A DNA stretch of 40,106 nt. It comes from a virus. The notes below the pieces were generated by a model. It ran no database searches and had not been told where the DNA came from. It saw only the letters and a program-made list of their open reading frames with translations. Positions 7,997 to 15,272 of this stretch are shown here, in pieces. Positions within the stretch are counted from its first letter, which is position 1; each line of letters opens with the position of its first letter. The position numbers and the translations under genes were made by a program. The stretch lies in IMG/VR virus record IMGVR_UViG_3300037882_003356, positions 1 through 40,106 of that record; one strand, written 5' to 3'.

Positions 7997-8964
7997 ACAG
8001 TCACCCGCTCAAGGCTGTCCGGATGGCCGGTTTCTGTGTATGCCTTTTTCTCAATTTTTAATTTATAATCCAGAAAGTGTTTGAACCATGAATACAGGCA
8101 GTCCATGGCCCCGGCGGCTTGCTGGTCCGGTTTCTCGCTGGCGCCCAGGTAGCCTTCCGCGCAGCCGTGCCGGTTCAGAAGTTGCTGTCTCCGCCAGATA
8201 GCCTTGTAAAATTGGCCGTGGACGATGTAAATAGGCTCCCCTGACTCCGTCCATAGGAGACCGTCAGTTTGGACCGTGACGCGCGTGTAGGGCTTCAGGA
8301 GCTTCTCATTGGTGGCCACAAAGGAGTAATTCGGGAGGAGCAGAACCCGGTCAGAAAGTTTATAATGGAGTATTAAAAGGTTATAACTCTCCATGTCCGG
8401 AGCCTTGAAATTGGTCTCGGGCCAGCCCTCGGCAAACATCGTCCAGGATTGCTTCCATATTCTCCCCCAGGTATTCGCGTCTCCAAACATCGGAGCGCAG
8501 CAGACGTCTTTGTGATTCCAGACTGGCTTCTCGAGGAGTTGAGCGCCTTTTACCCGGTGGTGGTCGATTTCTCCATAAATGCGCTTCTGCTCGAGCGTGG
8601 CACCCAATAGGAGGCCGGTGGAGGCCGCAATCTCGAAGAACTGGTCAACCGGCCTGACGAAAAACATATCGGCGTCTAGGATACAGACAGCGTCGTAATG
8701 CTTGCCCCATTCCGCGGCGTACCAGTACCGCTTCCGACAGAGGATTTCGCTCTCTCCGCCGAACTCCCGGGCTTCTTTTTCAGGTACCGCATAATGTTCC
8801 ACGTGGAACGATAAATGATCGAATTGCCCTGTAAAATACTCAGGGAGTTCGTACCCGATCAGAATTACGTCGTGCCGGTTCCCCATCGCTTCCAGGGAAT
8901 TTAGAAGGGCGCAGAGCTCGGGAACGTACTTTTTGCAAGCTGAGACCACGAACGCGTATTTCAT
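7993..8964 (-). CDS. Glycosyltransferase, GT8-like, DxD
   Basis: A 323-residue GT-A fold type glycosyltransferase. It starts KYAFVVSACKKYVPELCALL, the nucleotide-sugar binding beginning of GT8-like enzymes, and has CILDADMFFVRPVD near residues 93-106, where DAD is the metal-binding DxD motif. A later YIVHGQFYKAIW segment provides the HG motif common near the C-terminal end of GT8 enzymes. It overlaps the upstream methyltransferase and the downstream GT9 gene by ATGA each. Acceptor unknown. In serine-rich-repeat adhesin systems GT8 enzymes extend O-glycans, but that parallel is my inference. Confidence 0.75.
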   Translation of the reverse strand: MKYAFVVSACKKYVPELCALLNSLEAMGNRHDVILIGYELPEYFTGQFDHLSFHVEHYAVPEKEAREFGGESEILCRKRYWYAAEWGKHYDAVCILDADMFFVRPVDQFFEIAASTGLLLGATLEQKRIYGEIDHHRVKGAQLLEKPVWNHKDVCCAPMFGDANTWGRIWKQSWTMFAEGWPETNFKAPDMESYNLLILHYKLSDRVLLLPNYSFVATNEKLLKPYTRVTVQTDGLLWTESGEPIYIVHGQFYKAIWRRQQLLNRHGCAEGYLGASEKPDQQAAGAMDCLYSWFKHFLDYKLKIEKKAYTETGHPDSLERVTV

Positions 8965-9686
8965 TGAATAAACCCGCCTTTCCTCGCAAGGTCCGTCTGG
9001 TCACCATCTGGCCAGAAGACCTTTTTCCGGTCGTAGCCTTCCATCTTCCGAAGCAGCCCGAAGCCGTAGTTGTTTAGAAACCGAATGTGTTCAAACGCCA
9101 GCATACTTTCACCATCTTTGTCGTGACCTCTCCGCACTATCACCTTTGGCCACAGTTTCTCCAGGAACGCATAAACGTCATGCAAGGCCAGATAGCCGTC
9201 TCCGTTGCCTTTCAGGAGCGGATAAACGAGCTCAATCTCACGCTCGACGTATTCGTTCTGGTGGAGGCCGTCGATGAAAATGAGGTCGAAAAATTCTGGA
9301 GGCCAGCCCTTTTGATTCTCGAGAAAATCCACGGACCCTTTCGGGTGATGGATAAACGTCGCCGGAAGTCCTGCCGCGTCAAATTCCTTCTGGATTTCAC
9401 TCTTGTCGTCTATGTCGATTGCGTAAAAACGACCGTTCGCGGCAAAGCGGGAATTGTTTTCCTTTACCGCCCAGGCCATAAATCCGGATGACCACGCCTG
9501 AGCTACGCCAATCTCCAAAACATTGTGCGCTCCGATTGCCCGGGCAATCGTGTAAAGCATTGGACCGTAAAAAGGCGTCGTCGAGTTTATCGAATCAGCT
9601 GGATTCAGCCGGCAGAGCCCCTCATACATCGGAGCCGGGAACTCTTTGAAGTACCCGAGATTGAAGTCGGCGTCTTCGCGCTTCAT
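8961..9686 (-). CDS. SAM-dependent methyltransferase, class I
   Basis: A 241-residue protein with motif I HNVLEIGVAQAWSSGFM (about 57-73), an acidic end of strand 2 in FYAIDIDD, and motif IV/post-I DLIFIDGLHQNEYVEREI with LALHDVY after it. This is the Methyltransf_24-type arrangement (LIFIDGxHxYExVxxDIEL), common in glycan methylation and in phage or bacterial polysaccharide clusters. The start is ATG 9686, in an ATGA overlap with the upstream gene and with GGAGTGGAAAGG just ahead; a GTG at 9695 is an alternative. Substrate unknown; a sugar hydroxyl is likely by context. Confidence 0.7.
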   Translation of the reverse strand: MKREDADFNLGYFKEFPAPMYEGLCRLNPADSINSTTPFYGPMLYTIARAIGAHNVLEIGVAQAWSSGFMAWAVKENNSRFAANGRFYAIDIDDKSEIQKEFDAAGLPATFIHHPKGSVDFLENQKGWPPEFFDLIFIDGLHQNEYVEREIELVYPLLKGNGDGYLALHDVYAFLEKLWPKVIVRRGHDKDGESMLAFEHIRFLNNYGFGLLRKMEGYDRKKVFWPDGDQTDLARKGGFIQ

Positions 9687-10405
9687 CCTTTCCACTCCAA
9701 AACCTGAATACCGTAACCGTCCACTCGTTCGTTGACATATTCCCGGATTATCCGGTGCCGGTCACCGGCGGATTCTACTTCCTTGACAATTTCAATGGCC
9801 CGGGCTGGACCAGGAAGCGTTGAATCGTGGAACGCAATCATGCAGCCGCTGTTCAGGTATTCCCGCCAGCGCATATACTCACCGAGCGCGTGTTCAAGGC
9901 CGTGCTCTGTGTCAATCAGAAGGAAATCTACCTTCTCGTCATAAGGGACTGGCGTCTTGATTGAATGAGCCACGCGGATATTTACCGGGCAATCCGCCTC
10001 ACCCTCTTTTGGAAGCATGACAAAATCTTCCGTTTCCGGGACCGGCACGAAGACGTATCCGTTTTCGGCCATGCCTTCGATGAACCCATCCCAATGTTTC
10101 AAATCCCACGAGCTCAAAACTCCGCCGTGCCGTAAGACGTACTGAAGAAAAATCCGGGTAGAGCAGCCGAAGTTTCGGCCAAGCTCGACGATCTTGCGAG
10201 GTCGCCGTTTCTCGAGCAAATCATAAAGCAGCGCGATTTCATTGACCGACATTCCGGTCTCTTTGAATCCGGTACAACGCGCGAAGTGAACGGCGTCTTC
10301 CTTCGTTGACTTGGACCAGTCAAAGTCCTTGTAAAAGGAAATGTGCCGGCGGTCTTCATAGGAAAGGTTTGCGTGAGGGATGGTCACTGTTTCGATTGTA
10401 TTCAT
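9683..10405 (-). CDS. SAM-dependent methyltransferase-like (Methyltransf_24-type)
   Basis: A 240-residue protein. Motif I is IVELGRNFGCSTRIFLQYVL and the substrate-side acidic motif is VDFLLIDTEHGLEHALGEYMRW, followed by GCMIAFHDST. The usual E-x-G-x-x-x-G pattern appears as ELGRNFGCST. ATG 10405 overlaps the upstream stop as ATGA. It is the second of three consecutive Methyltransf_24-like genes, which are too diverged from each other to be a recent duplication. The LLIDxEHxxE...HD arrangement is the cephalosporin-hydroxylase/rhamnosyl O-methyltransferase style, so sugar O-methylation is a sensible guess. Confidence 0.65.
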   Translation of the reverse strand: MNTIETVTIPHANLSYEDRRHISFYKDFDWSKSTKEDAVHFARCTGFKETGMSVNEIALLYDLLEKRRPRKIVELGRNFGCSTRIFLQYVLRHGGVLSSWDLKHWDGFIEGMAENGYVFVPVPETEDFVMLPKEGEADCPVNIRVAHSIKTPVPYDEKVDFLLIDTEHGLEHALGEYMRWREYLNSGCMIAFHDSTLPGPARAIEIVKEVESAGDRHRIIREYVNERVDGYGIQVLEWKG

Positions 10406-11079
10406 TTTTTCACCGCGAAGCCGACGCCTTTGCCGGCCATGTTTTTGAAGAATGAGTATTGGTCCTCGTGAGATTGCTGGAAGGCTTCCCAAACGTCAAT
10501 CAGGCCGCACTCTCCCGGGGCTGTTGAAATGTCGTCGAATACGATGAATCCACCGGGCTCGCAGAGTTTGTCCGCGTTCTCGAGGTCCATCTTTGCCGCT
10601 GGCTTGGCGTGGTCTCCGTCGACCAGAATGTAATCAAAGAGAGCGCCTTCTTCGTAGAGCTGAGGAAGGATTTCAAGAGAACTTCCTTTTCTCAGGTCCA
10701 CTTTTTCCGTCGGCAAATTTAAATAATTCAGGCTCCGCTTGACAAGCGCAGGGCTCGTGAATCCGTCCGCGTAAATGTCGATCGAGACAATGCGCTCAAT
10801 AGCTGAATGATCGCGGTAGGCGGAAAGCAGCTGGCAAAGGCTGATTCCTGTCCGGGTTCCGATTTCAAGAATACGCTTCGGCGGATGACAGGCTGCGAGT
10901 TCCCACATGAAAATATAAATGTCGTAAAACTCCTCCCCGGAACGCTCCAGGTGGCCCTGATAAGCCTCGTAATAGGTATCGCCAGGATTCAGGCGTTTCA
11001 GGACACGCATGACATTCATAATCGCGTTTATTTTGAGTTTGCGTTCCTGGTCATTCATCAAGCCTTGATAGGATTCCAT
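10402..11079 (-). CDS. SAM-dependent O-methyltransferase-like
   Basis: A 225-residue protein starting at ATG 11079 with AAAGGA about ten bases upstream. Motif I RILEIGTRTGISLCQLLSAY, motif II RIVSIDIYADG, motif III/IV FDYILVDGDHAKPAAKMDLE and FIVFDDIS form a complete class I SAM-binding fold of the Methyltransf_24 type. It overlaps the upstream GT9 gene by 22 bases and the downstream methyltransferase by ATGA. Its longer upstream reading frame has no ribosome site and runs antisense-like into the neighbour, so the shorter start is preferred. Target not identifiable. Confidence 0.7.
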   Translation of the reverse strand: MESYQGLMNDQERKLKINAIMNVMRVLKRLNPGDTYYEAYQGHLERSGEEFYDIYIFMWELAACHPPKRILEIGTRTGISLCQLLSAYRDHSAIERIVSIDIYADGFTSPALVKRSLNYLNLPTEKVDLRKGSSLEILPQLYEEGALFDYILVDGDHAKPAAKMDLENADKLCEPGGFIVFDDISTAPGECGLIDVWEAFQQSHEDQYSFFKNMAGKGVGFAVKK

Positions 11080-12002
11080 CGGACACTTTCCTTTCGTTTG
11101 AGAACGCCGCCAATGTAGTAGAGGCGAATTGCGCGGACGATGTCTTCCGGGCGAATCATTTCCATACAGAGCGGGTTTTGGTCCTTCGTTAAATTCAAAC
11201 AATGGTCATCTTTCCCGGTATTTTTCTTCTTCGATTTCCAGCAGCCGTCGTACATCGCACATTCAATCGCACCGTTTACGGCAAGGAAGCGGTGATCGGG
11301 CGTGAACTGCCAGCGAATCGGCTCCCGGCCTCCTGAGACCACGACACAGGGCTTGCTGAGGGCCGCCATGACGACCATCTGGAGCGAGACAGCATTGACG
11401 CTGCCTTCTGCGTGATGGCTCAGCCTGAAGAGTTCCCGGAGGTTTGTCTTCCCGCGCATATCAATTACCCCGAGCAGAGCTGGATGATTGTGCTCGAGCT
11501 GGCCGACCTGGACAAATTGGATTTCGTCTTGAAGCTCGTCGATGACTTCCTGATAACGGTGGTAATACTTCAGCGTGTAATCGTCCTTAACGCCGGCATT
11601 GATAATCCAATAAGGTCCATCGAATCCGTACTCGCGCGTGACAGGGTTCGGCCAGAGCAACTCCGCGGCGGATAAAAAAATATCCGGGCGAAGCGAAGTA
11701 TGCGGAATCGGTCGCCCCAGCCGGTTCGCAAGTTCGAGCGTGTGAGCTGTCACAAAAGGCCGGCCACTCCATCCCGAATTATGAATATCCGGATAATCCA
11801 GCCGAATCCGTTCTGCTTCTTTGTCAGCGTCTTCGATTTTCGTAATGTAAGGGCTGTTCTCGAAGATTTGTTCCGCGCCGGTCGGAACGCGAATATCGGT
11901 CAGGTACTCGCCCGGGTAGGCTTTGTGAAGATCGCGTATAGCGCACGTGGAGACCAGAATATCCCCGGGCGCGAGCGGGTTCTCGAAGATAATTTTCTTC
12001 AC
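11058..12002 (-). CDS. GT9-like glycosyltransferase
   Basis: A 314-residue protein beginning at a GTG (12002) inside a GTGA overlap with the upstream methyltransferase stop. The N-terminus KKIIFENPLAPGDILVSTCA and IRDLHKAYPGEYLTDIRV is typical GT9 (P-x-x-x-G-D, then A-I-R-D-L-x-x-x-x-P). The C-terminal half has ALSKPCVVVSGGREPIRWQF and a cysteine-rich tail (CAMYDGCW, DDHCLNL, LCMEMI) seen in a subset of phage and bacterial GT9-like proteins where it may bind metal. An extended ATG at 12170 would overlap the methyltransferase coding region antisense-frame and is rejected. Confidence 0.7.
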   Translation of the reverse strand: MKKIIFENPLAPGDILVSTCAIRDLHKAYPGEYLTDIRVPTGAEQIFENSPYITKIEDADKEAERIRLDYPDIHNSGWSGRPFVTAHTLELANRLGRPIPHTSLRPDIFLSAAELLWPNPVTREYGFDGPYWIINAGVKDDYTLKYYHRYQEVIDELQDEIQFVQVGQLEHNHPALLGVIDMRGKTNLRELFRLSHHAEGSVNAVSLQMVVMAALSKPCVVVSGGREPIRWQFTPDHRFLAVNGAIECAMYDGCWKSKKKNTGKDDHCLNLTKDQNPLCMEMIRPEDIVRAIRLYYIGGVLKRKESVRWNPIKA

Positions 12003-12529
12003 GCTGCACGCCGCTTGAAAAGGAACGAACCGATCATCGAGCGTGGCGGACACTCCGGGTTTCCGGATTTCACGAGCTCGAATCCGAAAAGGTCCATCAC
12101 GGCGCAGAGGTAATCTTCCTGAAAATGATGAATGTGCTCTCCCGGTTTGAAATGTTTGTACTCTTTCCACGGAACGTCCGCTGGTTTAATCGGGACCGTG
12201 AGCCCTATCCAGTTCGTCATATCAAAAATTTTTCTCATGCTTTCAAGGTCTGGAATGTGTTCGAGGACATCCCACAAAGTCACGAGGTCGTATTTGTACG
12301 CGCGAACGCCAGTCTGAGGAACTTTCATCAGGTCGAAGGTGTCTACCGCCACATCAGCCGGCGCGAAGGCTTTGAAGAATCCGCAGCCTGAGCCGTAATC
12401 GAGGACCGTCTTGGCGCCGGCCTGAGCAACAAAAGCCCATCGAGCGTCGCAAATTTGCTTCGCGGTGGGCGAATACATTCTCAGCATATTGTAAAAATAA
12501 TCGGCGTCGTACTGGAAAGATTGCGTCAT
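11999..12529 (-). CDS. SAM-dependent methyltransferase, small class I
   Basis: A 176-residue protein with KTVLDYGSGCGFFKAF (motif I, about 38-53), VAVDTFDLM (motif II) and YDLVTLWDVLEHIPDLESM (motif IV with the D-V-L-E-H-I signature), the Methyltransf_11/23 type that acts on small molecules or sugars. A later HFKPGEHIHHFQEDYL fits the same family. AAAGGA precedes ATG 12529. It is first of a seven-gene coupled enzyme cassette; the only feature upstream is a hairpin at 12554-12575 that separates the cassette from the capsid genes. Confidence 0.75.
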   Translation of the reverse strand: MTQSFQYDADYFYNMLRMYSPTAKQICDARWAFVAQAGAKTVLDYGSGCGFFKAFAPADVAVDTFDLMKVPQTGVRAYKYDLVTLWDVLEHIPDLESMRKIFDMTNWIGLTVPIKPADVPWKEYKHFKPGEHIHHFQEDYLCAVMDLFGFELVKSGNPECPPRSMIGSFLFKRRAA

Positions 12530-12553
12530 TTCAGCGTTCCTTTCGTTGAAACG

Positions 12554-12575
12554 CCCAGGGGCCGAAGCCCCCAGG
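12554..12575 (-). terminator. Strong UUCG hairpin between capsid and glycosylation modules
   Basis: Read on the minus strand, a nine-base-pair arm (12575-12567 with 12562-12554, two G-T pairs) closes a C(TTCG)G tetraloop, one of the most stable RNA loops. It is followed by GCGTTTCAAC rather than a clear U-run, so it may be a weak terminator, a processing site or a 3' stabilizer rather than a full intrinsic terminator. Confidence 0.55.
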
Positions 12576-12589
12576 CAGTTTCGGTTTTG

Positions 12590-12925
12590 TTAATGTCCGT
12601 CGTACCCGATGGCGATTTTGAACTTCCCGGTCGTGTTATCCGAGAGCTGCGGGTTCAGAAAAAGCCCTCGTTCGGCTGTCTTTCCAACTGACGGCAGGGC
12701 GGCGGGAAAACTTCCAGCAGCGGTCGGAATCACAAAGTCAAAAAGTTTCGGCTTTGTGTTGTCGTTCGTGACCGCGTCATAAATTACTACGCGGTCGCCG
12801 ATCGTCTGACCGTGCCAGGAGATATTCACCGAATAAAGATTGCCGCCGTTGGGAAACGTGGCAACAAGCGCGTCCTGTGAATCTGTGTTGACGAACGATT
12901 TAACTCCTTGAGGTCTGCCAGCCAT
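12590..12925 (-). CDS. Small beta-rich virion protein (decoration candidate)
   Basis: A 111-residue protein with a compact beta-sandwich look (LYSVNISWHGQTIGDRVVIY, then DFVIPTAAGSFPAAL). There is no signal peptide or membrane segment. GGGGGTGACATATG provides the ribosome site. It sits immediately after the poly-serine protein and before the enzyme cassette. Small proteins of this type in capsid clusters are often head decoration or fibre-base proteins; the role here is inferred from location only. Confidence 0.5.
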   Translation of the reverse strand: MAGRPQGVKSFVNTDSQDALVATFPNGGNLYSVNISWHGQTIGDRVVIYDAVTNDNTKPKLFDFVIPTAAGSFPAALPSVGKTAERGLFLNPQLSDNTTGKFKIAIGYDGH

Positions 12926-12937
12926 ATGTCACCCCCC

Positions 12938-13747
12938 TTATGCGCTCTGCGAGCTGCTGGACGACGACGAGCTGGAAGAACTGCTCGAAGACGAACTGCT
13001 GCTGCTGGAGCTTGAGCTCGACGAAGAAAGAGACGAGCTGGATGAGGAGGAACTCGAACTCGAAAGGCTCGAGCTTGAAGAGCTGGAAGAACTCGAAGAG
13101 CTGGAAGAACTGGACGAGCTCGAAAGCGAAGAACTGCTCGAACTCGAACTGGAGGAGCTGGAGCTCGAAGAGCTCGAAGACGATGAAAGACTCGAAGAGG
13201 AACTGGAAGAACTCGAGCTTTTCGCGACGTCTTCCGGAACCCAAAGACTTGAATAATTCGTTCCGGTCACTCCGCTGTCAGCGTCCAGAACTTTGAGCGC
13301 CGCGGACCAGTTTTCCATGAACGTATCGAAAAACTCAGCCATATCCGCCGGATACCAGCCGAGCCGCTTAACGCGAGAGCCGGCTTCACCCGGGGCGAAA
13401 ACGGCTGTGGTCGCGATTTTCAGGTCAGTAAACGCAGTCGTACCGTTTACCGTTCCATCCGCGGCCAGTTTGTCCAGGATTCCATTTAGCGCGAGGAAAA
13501 GCAATCTCACCCGGTCGTAAAAGTGGACGAAATTGAATCCTATCGGGTCAACAACATCGGAGTAATCCGTCCCGATGTCTTCCGTAATCGCCCAAAGGCT
13601 GGCGTAATTGGTATCCGCGACGCCACCGTCGAGGTCCAGCTTCGCGCAAACGCCGTTGATTGATTTAACGCACTGTTCGAGGGCGTACACAAAATCGACC
13701 TGATACTGCCCACGGTCTTGCAGGGATTTAAAACGCCGAAATGCCAT
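12938..13747 (-). CDS. Virion protein with poly-serine C-terminus and internal repeats
   Basis: A 269-residue protein. Residues 1-176 form a helical/mixed domain with a repeated pattern: KLDLDGGVADTNYASLW (about 36-52), LAADGTVNGTTAFTDL (about 94-109) and VLDADSGVTGTNYSSLW (about 153-169). Residues 177-266 are nearly pure serine with occasional L and end QSA. AGGAG lies before ATG 13747. No homologous family is recognised. Repeats ending just before the serine tract suggest a trimeric or stacked head followed by a flexible extension. It lies between the capsid and the glycosyl/methyl cassette. Confidence 0.65.
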   Translation of the reverse strand: MAFRRFKSLQDRGQYQVDFVYALEQCVKSINGVCAKLDLDGGVADTNYASLWAITEDIGTDYSDVVDPIGFNFVHFYDRVRLLFLALNGILDKLAADGTVNGTTAFTDLKIATTAVFAPGEAGSRVKRLGWYPADMAEFFDTFMENWSAALKVLDADSGVTGTNYSSLWVPEDVAKSSSSSSSSSSLSSSSSSSSSSSSSSSSSSSSLSSSSSSSSSSSSSSSSSSSLSSSSSSSSSSSLSSSSSSSSSSSSSSSSSSSSSSSSSSQSA

Positions 13748-13771
13748 AAGCTCACTCCTGTATTTGTAAGA

Positions 13772-13805
13772 ATAGGGAAGGCTAGGTTTCCCTAACCTTC
13801 CCTAT
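13772..13805 (-). terminator. Long hairpin with GAAA loop upstream of the poly-serine gene
   Basis: On the minus strand, a 15-base-pair stem (13805-13791 with 13786-13772, one G-T pair) closes a GAAA tetraloop. It lies in the 71-base gap between two virion genes and is followed by TCTTACA, so it lacks a strong U-run. Termination, RNase processing or mRNA stabilization are all possible. Confidence 0.55.
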
Positions 13806-13818
13806 CTTGGTTTGAGAC

Positions 13819-14136
13819 TTACCGTCCGATTACGAGAAGGCGTATAACCGCGCTGGTCCAATCCGTGGCAGCAGCGCCATCCTGGCCGACTGTCGTAAGG
13901 GTAATGACCAGCCCTGAAAAGGTCGCGTGGACCCCTGTCAATGCCGCGTCTTGCCCGGTGACAATCGTGGGAAACACGCCGAGGATTTCCGTAATCTTGT
14001 CAGTTGCCCGGACAAGAGTCACAGTATCAGAGGCGCTGGTAGGAACAACGGTCAAAACCTGGAGCTTGTAATCGCCTCCAAATTCCGTGGACTTACCACG
14101 GCTTCCGATGACGTTCGTGGGTGTTAATGCAGCCAT
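13819..14136 (-). CDS. Small virion protein, head decoration candidate
   Basis: A 105-residue protein with beta-rich sequence throughout (YKLQVLTVVPTSASDTVTLV, TIVTGQDAALTGVHATFSGL) and a basic SRGKSTE near the start. The strict alternation of hydrophobic and polar residues and its place directly after the major capsid gene are typical of capsid decoration or stabilization proteins, but no family can be named. AAAGGAG is seven bases ahead of ATG 14136. Confidence 0.55.
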   Translation of the reverse strand: MAALTPTNVIGSRGKSTEFGGDYKLQVLTVVPTSASDTVTLVRATDKITEILGVFPTIVTGQDAALTGVHATFSGLVITLTTVGQDGAAATDWTSAVIRLLVIGR

Positions 14137-14182
14137 TGTGAATCTCCTTTGGGTTTAAGTTTATATTTCTGAAAGAGGAAGA

Positions 14183-14207
14183 GGGGCAGGGGTTCATCCC
14201 CCGCCCC
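14183..14207 (-). terminator. GC-rich hairpin after the major capsid gene
   Basis: On the minus strand, a ten-base-pair G/C stem (14207-14198 with 14192-14183, one G-T pair) with loop ATGAA begins 17 bases past the capsid stop. It is followed by CTCTTCCTCTTT, a pyrimidine-rich run with scattered U. It probably stabilizes or partly terminates the abundant capsid transcript. Confidence 0.6.
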
Positions 14208-14223
14208 CCGAACTCAAATCAGC

Positions 14224-15246
14224 TTACGCCGTGGAAGCAGCGGCTGCCGCGGTCGAAATCGTGATGATTCCGTAGTCCTCAGAATTGAAGACCGGCTTCT
14301 GGACGCCAAAAATACGGCCAGCACAAATAGCCCACTTATTCCCGAAGTCAAAAGACTTCTCGACCCATTCCAGGTCTTGGCCTTCTGCGAAAACACCGGC
14401 TTGCTGACCCATCAGAATCGCGCGAGCTGTGGCAGCGGAGGCAGCGCCATCCGTTCCGGTATACATGAGCTCGTGCTGGTGGATAATGCAGCCGTTGTAA
14501 ACGCCGAGAGCGCCCGAAAGAATCGGGTTATCAGAACCGCGGACGTTTGCGTCACGCTGAGCCTGATTCCAGACCGGGTCATTCCGGAGGTCGGTGGCTT
14601 GGTACGGATGGACGAGGATGACGTACATCTCCTCGCCTTTGAACGCCTTATCCGCCATGCGAATCGGGCGGATTTTGGGGCTGGCGAGAAGCGCCTTCTG
14701 CTTCGCCGCGTCAATCACTTTCGTGTCAAACTTCATGCCGGCAGTAAGACCGCTTTCAGCTGATTGACCACCAGCGAAAATTTTACGAGCGCTCGACGCT
14801 GCCGTCGGCGTATTCGCAAAAGTCTTATCTGTCTGACCGGTGAGTTTGTAAATAATCTCGCGGTCAATACGCTCAGCCCACCAGATTTTCAGCTTCTCTT
14901 TCGCGTCAGTCCGCAAGTTGTACGCGGCCTTCCGTTCGTCCATTTTGCCTTTTAAGCGGACCGGCTCGCGGAGCTGGTCGATGTACATCGAAAAGCTGAA
15001 CGAGAGAATTTCTTCCTCGTTGCCTTCCGCTTCGGCGTCTCCGACGATTCCGTCGCCGCTTAATTTCGTCGTAAGCGGGAATGTAATTTTATCTCCCGGG
15101 CCTTTCTTCAAATCGCGAACGATCTGAATCGGATTGTTCGGACCTTCGCCCATGAACTTGTCAAAAAACAAGATCGTGGGAACGTCCGCAAACAAATCCT
15201 TGTACCAGAGCTGGGCCTGATTGCCAGCAATCGTAGCGGTATTCAT
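14224..15246 (-). CDS. Major capsid protein, N4-gp56 family
   Basis: A 340-residue major head protein of the N4-gp56/DUF4043-like family: an N-terminal arm ending WYKDLFADVPTILFFDKFMG, then GPGDKITFPLTTKLSGDGIV and the helical SFSMYIDQLREPVRLKGKM, followed by a long helix (LRTDAKEKLKIWWAERIDRE) and a characteristic EMYVILVHPYQATDLRNDP. The C-terminal region GKQ-type 'KWAICAGRIFGVQKPVFNSE' is also typical. Length is within the usual range of the family. AGGGGG lies ahead of ATG 15246. It sits between scaffold and decoration genes, as expected for a capsid. Confidence 0.92.
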   Translation of the reverse strand: MNTATIAGNQAQLWYKDLFADVPTILFFDKFMGEGPNNPIQIVRDLKKGPGDKITFPLTTKLSGDGIVGDAEAEGNEEEILSFSFSMYIDQLREPVRLKGKMDERKAAYNLRTDAKEKLKIWWAERIDREIIYKLTGQTDKTFANTPTAASSARKIFAGGQSAESGLTAGMKFDTKVIDAAKQKALLASPKIRPIRMADKAFKGEEMYVILVHPYQATDLRNDPVWNQAQRDANVRGSDNPILSGALGVYNGCIIHQHELMYTGTDGAASAATARAILMGQQAGVFAEGQDLEWVEKSFDFGNKWAICAGRIFGVQKPVFNSEDYGIITISTAAAAASTA

Positions 15247-15272
15247 GTTAATCCCCCTGTTTTAGAGCGGTT

